Assembly: GCA_033032865.1 (NCBI GenBank)
Contig: JAWHQI010000040.1
Location: 12,631,001 to 12,695,000, forward strand
Source of the DNA: Dactylorhiza incarnata
Taxonomy: Eukaryota; Streptophyta; Magnoliopsida; Asparagales; Orchidaceae
DNA: 64,000 nucleotides
Reading direction: 5' to 3'
The notes beneath the pieces are model-generated. The model worked only from the letters and a program-made list of their open reading frames with translations, was not told where the DNA came from and searched no databases. The number at the start of each line of letters is the position of its first letter. Within the stretch, counting starts at the first letter, position 1. Made by a program: the position numbers and the translations under genes. Below are positions 57,004-64,000 of the stretch, one piece after another.

Positions 57004-58278
57004 TGAGCCAACACGTGGTATCAGAGTGTAGGTTATTCCAATACGGCTTCACAACTAGGAATAATGGTGCTTCATGATCTCGCATCTTCTAGAGGGAATA
57101 ATTTTTATGAAAATGAAAAATCATTATGTCCACCATTATTTATGGGTGAAAATTATAATGGGTGGAAAACACTTATGGAAAAATTTCTTAAAACTTTGGA
57201 TATTGAAGTTTGGAATATTACAATTAAAATGCCCCCAATTATTCTAAATAAAAATGAAATGTTTTTAAATGCCAAATCTATAAATAGTCTATATTGTGCT
57301 CTAGATCAAAATATTTTCAAACTTATTTATACGTTTCCTACTGCTTTTGAAGTTTGGAAATTTCTTGAGAATACTTATAGTCTTCCTTCCACAAATGATG
57401 AACAAGAGGAATTCCTTATGGATCCAAGAGAAGAAATCGACGAGGACTCATGCTTGGAGGAAGATCTATCTACGAGAGAAACAATATTGAATTCAATTGA
57501 TGGCAAAACATCAAGCAAAAGAGAAGACGGAAACTATAGCAAGGTAAGAAAATCTAAATCTTCTCTTTTTGTAACAAATTCTATTTCTACATTTCGTGTG
57601 CATAAATTTGCTAAACGTAAAATTTCAAAGTTGAAACATGTTAATTCCAAATTACGTTTAGAAAATAAAACCTTAAAAGCAAACGCTAAAGTAGAATCTT
57701 ATATTGATGTTTCAAATTCTCTTTCATGCTCTTTAATTAAAAATGCTAAACCTTGTTTTGATTATAATACTTTTAAAGAAGAACTCAAGGTTTTGGAAAA
57801 AGGTCTTTTAACTTCAAAAGAGCATAATGAAAATTTGATAAAAGAAAATGATAATTTAAAGGATAAACTAAAATCATTAAAAATGTTTATTCAAAATTTT
57901 TCATATAATAAAAGATCTTTTATTTCTAGTTTATCAAATTATCAAAAGTCTAAAAGCTTAACTTCGTATTATAAGAGTATGTCTATAAGTAAGAGTGGAA
58001 ATAAAAATCATCAAAATAAGGACCAATCATTTAAAACATATTGTAACCCACTCTTTCAACATTCAATTCTTAAGAAAGCCCAACACTCTTATAAACTCTC
58101 AAAGAATCAATATAATAAAATTCATTATAATAATCAACATCAATGTATTTTGAAAAATAATTTGAATAAACATAAATCCCAAATGAATAATTTTTCAAAC
58201 AACTATCATCCCAAAAAGATGTCAAATAATCATAATATGAATTTGAAAGAAAATCAACCAAAGTATGAATGGAGGCCC
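57004..58278 (+). pseudogene. K gag and primer site, inverted segment
   Basis: The plus strand starts with the LTR end CCAACA, then the primer site TGGTATCAGAG (57013-57023), then gag from 57064 (MVLHDLASSRGNNF; PPLFMGENYNGWK). The gag is open without stops to YEWRPK near 58276. It matches B's gag closely but is longer where B has a stop. It is opposite to K's LTRs. The frame continues to 58416 only by reading into LTR sequence. Without its own promoter orientation it would not be expressed as normal gag. Confidence 0.75.
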
Positions 58279-59053
58279 AAAACTCTGATACCTAGTCGCC
58301 AACAACCGCGGCGAATTTACCCACAGAATCCTACCCGGAATCCGACATTCTCCCCGAACGATTTCACCACACCAAAATACAAAGAGAATAAAATAAAAGA
58401 TTACAAGATAAAGTAAAGAGAAACTCCCCATGAAATTTTGAAGGTGAAGATGAAGGCAATGTAGATGTTTGCGTTCTTGTAACGATCGTTCTTCATATGG
58501 AATATGCGTTGTAGACCTTCTCCTTCAAAATCCTCTTTAGATCTTCATGATAGCCCAAGGGATTTCTCTCAATTGTTGTACACGAGCCTCTCTTAAGATA
58601 CCATAAATCGTTTTTCATAGAATGAGAGGGGTTGTACTTTAAATAGCCACGGGAGCTAACGCGTGGCATTAAGAGTTAACGCCAGCATTAGTGATCGTGT
58701 GCTGTCGTGGCTGAAATCGTGGAACCGTCAAGATCGTGGCAGATTTGTGGACTCAACACGGGTGTTAAGAGTCAATGCTGGCGTTGTCTCTGGCTTCTCG
58801 ACGGACTCGTTCTCGATGACATTTCTTCTCGACAGATTCCTTCTAGATGGAAGTTAATGCGGGGCGCTAACAACTAATGCGGGGTGTTAACTCTCTTTCC
58901 AGAGAGTTATCTCCATTCAGTATACTACTCATAGGGATGTGTAGCTATAGTTCCTGAACAACCTGCACACTATAAACACACAAAATACAAGATCAAATAC
59001 AACACGGTATTTGTTATTCTTAAACCAAGAGATGCGGAACATAGGCTCCAACA
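58279..59053 (-). repeat. 5' LTR of K, truncated, with filler
   Basis: From 58293 it matches 52149-52910, so the first about 115 bases of the LTR are missing. The 14 bases before it include CTCTGATACC, a second primer-site-like piece that looks like filler at a repair junction. It ends GGCTCCAACA before the target duplication AGTTT. Confidence 0.78.
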
Positions 59054-59965
59054 AGTTTGATAAAGGCACAAAAAGTAATAAAGTAATGCCTTTGTCGGCA
59101 TGGGCAAGGGTGGTCGTGCAGATAGCGGTTGAAGATGTACAGTGCTATAAAAGCTAAAGTTATGGCAACAAAGAGAACCATCCTTTATTATTGAAAACTT
59201 GTTCAAGCTGTAAAAGAAAGCCGACTGCATCTTCCTGAAGCTGCAACAGCCTTCTTGCCTTGAACAGCAGTGGTTCTCTCTTTCAGTGATTCAAGCTTTC
59301 ATTCACAAGAGAGACACGAGTCTTCTTTCTTCCTTCTGAAGAAGAAGACAGTGGAGCTGCTCTGAACCAACCAGTCCAGGAATAGCTCAAGATCAGCATC
59401 TGCTGAGATATTCTACTGATACCTTAATCCAATCAAGTCAGATTGAATCAGTAGAAAAGGATATTGTTCTATCATTAATTTATTTTGTAAGAGTTATTCA
59501 GCTCTGAGAAGATTGTAATGGGTTGTTGCCTGAAGTAGGACCAGGAGGTGGTCTGAGTTGTAGGAGGTGGATTCCTCTGAGTTATAGAGCTGTTGTGCCT
59601 GAGGTAGGAGCTGGTGATAGCTCTGAGCTGTAGGGACTATTGTCCTGAGGTAGGATCATCTGTGATCTGAGAAGTTCTGAGGAACTTATGGTGTAAGCTC
59701 AAAAAGCTGAGAAGATAACTTGGAGGAGTATCTTTGACCCTATCTAACATTGGAGTTAGAGGGGTGTAGGGGGATAGTGGACTACCCATCACTTGGGGAA
59801 CCACTATAAAATCCTTTGTGTTATGGTTGTGATTTTATGAGCTTGAGTTAATTGGTTGTGTAGGCTCATTAGGCTACTAAGATCTCTAAGCTTAAAAGAA
59901 ATAAGAAAAACCTATTCACCCCCCCCCCCTCTAGGTGATTTAATCTAAACCCCTAAGTTCTTTCA

Positions 59966-60044
59966 AGTGGTATCAGAGGGAGGTTGCTTAGAAAGGCCTA
60001 ACAGCCAAACAAGATCCCAAGGGTTAGATTAAAAGTTTATCTTC
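59966..60044 (+). other. L primer-binding site and leader
   Basis: TGGTATCAGAGG at 59968-59979 is the tRNA-Met primer site with a final mismatch. The 79-base leader ends at the gag start codon 60045. Confidence 0.85.
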
Positions 60045-62400
60045 ATGGCTAGCTACCAAAAGGAGATGAGTTCAATGAAGTTGCCAATATGTAGGAAAGA
60101 GTCTTTTGGCATGTCGAAGCAAAGGGTCAGGTTGTATATGGAAGAAACTGACGCTAGAATTTTTGTGATAGTAGTGGAAGGTCCCTTTACCTTCACTAAG
60201 TCTACCACTACTAAGCCAGTGGTGAAGGTGCCAAAGCCATATGCTGAACTGACCAAGGATGAGATTATCCTGGCTGGCATGGACAAGAGGGAACAAAACA
60301 TTACTGTTAGTTCTATTGATGATTCCACCTTCCAGAACCTTGTTCATTGCCAAACTGCCAAGGAGATGTGGGACACCCTCATTGTCTATATGGAGGGCAC
60401 TAAAGAAGTTTGGGATGACAGGATGTCACTCCTTAACCAGGAGTATGAAGCCTTTAGGCAGCTGAACATGGAGGGAATAGTTGTGTGCTATGAAAGGTTC
60501 TTTAGGATAGTCAATGAGTTAAGAACCTATCAGAGAGTGTTCAGCAATTATGAACTGAATAACAAGTTCCTGAGATCTCTTACTAGAGAGTGGGCCAATA
60601 AAATCTGTGCCATAAGGGAAATGTCTAAGTTGGCTGAAACTCCTCCCCATAATCTCTATGGAAAGCTGCTCTCCTATGAGATGCAGCTGACTGCCAGGAA
60701 GGAAGAAGAGCAGAATGCAAGGAGTAATACCAGGGAGAAATCCCTGGCCTTCAAGGCTGAAAGCTCAAGAAGAGGGAAGGAGAAGGGTCACTCACCTCCC
60801 AGAAGATCTGCTGAACCAGAAATTTCTGAGCCCAACTAATCAGGTTGCTCCTCTTCTGATGAGGAAATTGCTGCCTTCACAAGGCATTTCAAAAAGCTGC
60901 TGAGGAGGACAGCAAGGAGTGAAAGCATCACTCCAAGAGTGATAGGTATGGCTCCAACTCTAAATTTAATTCCTCTAAAGTTGTTTGTTATTACTGCAGC
61001 AAGCCTGGGCATGTCATTGCTGACTGCCCAGTCAAGAGAAGAGAGAGGGATGAGAAGAAGGCTCATCATCCAAGAGGCAAGAAAGGAGAAAAATCCTTTC
61101 TAGCTAAGAAGGAGAGGAGCTGGAGTGAATCAGACTCCGGCTCATCAGAATCTGAAAAGGAAGAAGCCCTCTTTGGGATGGTTGTTGTTGAAGAACCTGT
61201 TGCTGGTAGGATTGCAATCAGGGCCCCTCTATCTCACTCTGAAAGTGATGATGAGGTGGATGAAGAAGAGGAGTACAATGGTCTGATGGCCATATCTGAA
61301 GACTCCTCAAGCAAAATATCTGATGCTGATGAGGTACCATTTTTCAACCAATCCCATTCAGATTCTGAGTATGAAACCAGCCCAGATTCTGATGCATCCT
61401 CAAGGGCTGGAGGTGAGGATGGATCAAGATCAAACATAGATATTGATCATATAATTGACAGATATGGAGACCTCATTAATGCCTTGGGCAGGAAGAAAAA
61501 GCTTGTTAAAGAACAAGCTAAAGAGCTCAAAGAGCTAAGGCCACTTAAGGCTGAGCTACAATGCAAGATGGACATCTTCCATCAAAATGGACAAAAGTCC
61601 ATAGAGCTCCAGAAGGTGATTGATAATCTTCTTGATGAGAAACAGAAAATATGGGTGTGTATCAAGAAGCTTAACAATCAGCTTCTCAAGGAACAAAACT
61701 TAGTAGCCCAATTCTCCAAACCCAAAAATGTGCTACCCATTATTGGGACCTTCTCCTCCCAATCTAGTAAGAGGGGATTAGGTCACAATAATAAGGCAGC
61801 CAAGGCTGGGAATGATAGAATGGGCAAGGCTTCAGCTAGTCTTAAAATTACCTTTCAAAAAGTGTGGATGCCCTCTAACCAGTATGACCAAGCAATCATA
61901 TATGGTCAGAGGCAAAATGAAAAGGCTCCTTGCAATCTGAATGATTCAAGCATTGCAAGGAGAAAGGGACTTGTGTTGAGTGCATTGAAAGCTCCCCATG
62001 AGGAAATTCAGATGGTCCAACCTAGACCATTTGTCTTTGGTACCTCAGCACCCCCACTCAAGGGAAAGGAAGCCATCTATTCCAAGACTGGCCCAGCTGA
62101 GAAAAATGCTGACTGCTGCAGTGGGGCAAACCCACATAAGAGCATTTCTGATGCTATCAACAGTATGAGAGCTGAAAAGCTGAAATCTGTTGGTGACATG
62201 AAGAAATCCTCTCATGTTCACAAACCCCAAACAACTGCCACACCTCCTCCAGCTGCAAAGCCTAAGAAGAAGGTTGTCCCCTTCTCTGAACCTAGGAAGA
62301 CTTCTGCTCCTTCCAGGAAGGTACAGAAAAGGAAATACAATATTCATGCGTGCTAGTGTTGTGGTAAAGTGGGCCACTTTGCCATAGATTGTTGGCACAA
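60045..62400 (+). pseudogene. L gag (copia-type) with two zinc knuckles, broken
   Basis: From 60045 the UBN2-type capsid region is intact (CQTAKEMWDTLIVYMEG; LNQEYEAFRQLNMEG; FLRSLTREWANKICAIREM). A TAA at 60837-60839 and frame changes follow. A CCHC knuckle (CYYCSKPGHVIADC, near 60985-61032) lies in another frame. The frame at 61178-62356 carries an acidic segment and a coiled-coil-like segment (about 61440-61720), then a basic tail. A second knuckle at 62345-62392 has a TAG (62354-62356) inside it: C, stop, CCGKVGHFAIDC. This large two-knuckle gag resembles H's. Confidence 0.75.
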
Positions 62401-62540
62401 CTCAAGTGCCCCAAGTGCTAGGAATAGCTTTCCTCCTAAAGGTGCAGCCATTAAATACAACTACCCAATGACTAACTGTTTCCTAGGACCCAATCCTTAT
62501 TGGGGTCCTAAGTCTTACTAACTTTGTGGTTGCAGGATAG

Positions 62541-63450
62541 TTAAAGTGCTAACATGATTTGGTACTTGGACAATGGGTGTTCCAGGCATATGACTGGAAA
62601 AAGGAAGGTCCTAAGGACTTCATTCCAGAACCCAAAGGAAGAAAGGTCACCTTTGGAGGCTCTGAACAGGGAAGAATAAAAGGTTTTGGTATGATTTCTA
62701 ATGGCATAATCTCTATCACCAATATAGCTCATATTGATGGGTTGAAACACAACCTGTTGAGCATAAGCCAATTATGTGACTTAGGTCATGTAGTAGAATT
62801 CACTAGTGAGAAGTGTCTGATAAAAGGGAAGAGTGACAACCAAGTCATTCTCACAGGCACTAGGTAATGTAATGTCTATAGTTTAGACTTCATTAATATA
62901 AATTCCTCTATGCCTGTTTGCCTTGAAGCTAATGAGAATGAGTCTCTTTGTGTACAATGGCACAAGAGGCTTGCTCACATAAACTACAAGACAATGAACA
63001 ACCTCGTTTCCAAAAACCTTGTGAGGGACTGTCCCAAGATCAAGTGTATTAAAAGCTGCCCTTGTCATGCTTGCCAAATGGGGAAGCAAACAAGGGCCAC
63101 TTTTAAAAGTATTGACACCAAAGATACTGAAAAGTGTCTTTACCTATTGCACATGTACTTGTTTGGTCCTTTGTCAATTGAGAGCTTAAATGGGAAGAGG
63201 TATACCTTGGTGATTGTTGATGATCACTTAAAGTATACCTGGGTGTACTTCTTAAAGAAGAAGTCGGATACCTTGGATGTCTTCAAGACATTTGTCAAGG
63301 CTATTCAGAATGAATTGTTGTGCTCAGTGGTTAGAATAAGATCAAACCATGGCACAGAATTCCAGTCTGAAGCCATGACAAATTTCTGCCAAGATCTTGG
63401 TATCACCCAAGAGTTCTCCTCTCCCAGAACTCCACAACAAAATGGAGTGG
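62541..63450 (+). pseudogene. L protease and integrase start, catalytic residues lost
   Basis: A protease-like start WYLDNGCSRHMTG (usual form DSG) is frameshifted near 62630. It continues as KVTFGGSEQGRIKGFG and HNLLSISQLCDLGHVVEF. After a stop near 62865 comes the GAG-pre-integrase region (WHKRLAHINYKTMN) and zinc-finger Cys pair. The integrase core follows. The first catalytic Asp is Tyr (LHMYLFGPL, about 63153) and the second is Asn (IRSNHGTEF, about 63347). The core stops at PQQNGVV where E is inserted, before the catalytic Glu. Confidence 0.8.
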
Positions 63451-64000
63451 TGATGCACAAATCTTAGCACACCGCTAAAGGCGGTAGTAAGACTGCGGCA
63501 CGAAACGGCAGTGTACCGATCCTTCAAGTAATATAAAATGGGAATGAATCCCCAAGTATCGATCTCGGAAGGAACACAATAAGGTGGAGTTAACTATTGA
63601 GGAAGGACTTGAGATCGAAGTCCTTAAAGTCGGGTGGATGCGGAAACGGGGGGTTTTGGATTGTGGAAATAAAATAAAAGCTATCAACTACTCCTATGCA
63701 GGCCTTGAGCGCACTGCTTCGTCGGGCGGATGGAAACTACACGGGCCACAATGCACCGAATCACTAGGCGGATGGACGAGTAGGCTAGTGGATGGAGTGG
63801 AGAGAACGGCGGAATGAGGATCGCAAGCACCTCTTCGACAAGCACGCCACTAACAATTGTTAGGGCGGCACAACACAACAACCAATCCACACCACAGGGC
63901 ACACCTCAAAATGATAAGCAAGAATACCCAAATTACATAGACATAATTAAGTACAAATGATAATAGTCAAAACACACTTCATCAAATATGTAAGAAATAC
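63451..64000. mobile_element. Element E: C-type LTR, continues past the window
   Basis: It begins TGATGCACAAATC and matches the start of C's LTRs (8964 and 13755), with several indels near 63690-63790. It lies inside L's integrase. The likely left target duplication is AGTGG (63446-63450); the right copy is outside the window. Orientation cannot be fixed without the interior. Confidence 0.8.

Larger units (their letters stand above)
52034..59053 (-). mobile_element. Non-autonomous copia element K with inverted gag
   Basis: It begins TGTTGGCTATAGCC and ends GGCTCCAACA, with a perfect target duplication AGTTT (52029-52033 and 59054-59058). LTR, polypurine and noncoding order show minus-strand orientation, like B. 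Gag and the primer site lie in the opposite orientation (57004-58278). No pol is present. It is nested in the 5' LTR of L. Confidence 0.88.
41874..59965 (+). repeat. 5' LTR of copia element L, split by D and K
   Basis: Removing D (with one GCTGT copy) and K (with one AGTTT copy) rejoins 41874-42138, 51904-52033 and 59059-59965. This gives an LTR of about 1.3 kb starting TGTAGGGAA and ending TTCTTTCA, two bases before a tRNA-Met primer site (59968-59979). It contains a CTCAGC/GCTGAG palindrome cluster, a TATA box CTATAAAAG at 59145-59153 and TTCACCCCCCCCCC at 59916-59930. Length and order resemble H's LTR. The start at 41874 is inferred. Confidence 0.7.

Noticed and set aside
57004..58416. A separate plus-strand copia element inside K
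   Set aside because: No LTR pair or target duplication surrounds it, and its ends match the missing parts of K, so an inversion is simpler.

Overview
This window is plant nuclear DNA, almost certainly from a eudicot, made mostly of nested LTR retrotransposons. Evidence includes primer-binding sites matching plant initiator tRNA-Met, tRNA-Asp and tRNA-Phe, Ty1/copia and Ty3 proteins, a CACTA-type terminus, GT-AG introns and a broken receptor-like kinase. No bacterial or organellar gene, rRNA, tRNA gene or CRISPR array was seen. Element letters (A to N) are my own labels.

Layout. 1-508: duplicated tail of a minus-strand Ty3 pol. 509-3640: A, a copia element with a deleted gag. 4774-5770: two exons of a possible host gene. 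7849-8170 and 23128-23680: F, a minus-strand Ty3 pol remnant split by B. 8171-23127: B, a gag-only copia element on the minus strand; C (8964-15335, a Ty3 derivative without pol) sits in its left LTR. 23690-24901: G, a copia gag fragment. 24902 onward: a CACTA-like end, then 5'-exon-like sequence interrupted by H (26539-33441), a copia-type element with gag and an unrelated second ORF instead of pol. 34882-35172: kinase pseudogene. 35472-36510: N, a copia 5' end with gag. 36637-39060: two tandem arrays. 39250-41873: I, a minus-strand Ty3 gag with 5' LTR and tRNA-Phe primer site. 41874 to the window end: L, a plus-strand copia element whose 5' LTR was entered by D (42139-51898, a complete Athila/Tat-like Ty3 element) and by K (52034-59053, sister of B). 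Its integrase was entered by E (63451 onward), which has a C-type LTR.

How the parts relate. Only D has a full-length uninterrupted gag-pol, and its integrase has lost a catalytic Asp. B, C, H and K have no pol and would need enzymes in trans. C shares D's primer site, polypurine region and 3' untranslated region. C encodes a tandem zinc-knuckle protein without capsid or pol, while D encodes capsid and pol with no visible zinc knuckle, so the two look complementary.

The most unusual pattern is regulatory. Seven LTR families from both superfamilies carry a cluster of short, family-specific inverted repeats just upstream of the TATA box. In B, K, H and I the same family-specific motif recurs inside the element. 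In the sisters B and K the internal copy lies at the same relative place although its sequence differs, as though the LTR motif and the internal motif change together. B and K also share unusually well-conserved, GC-richer islands in otherwise AT-rich noncoding DNA. All counts and alignments were made by eye.
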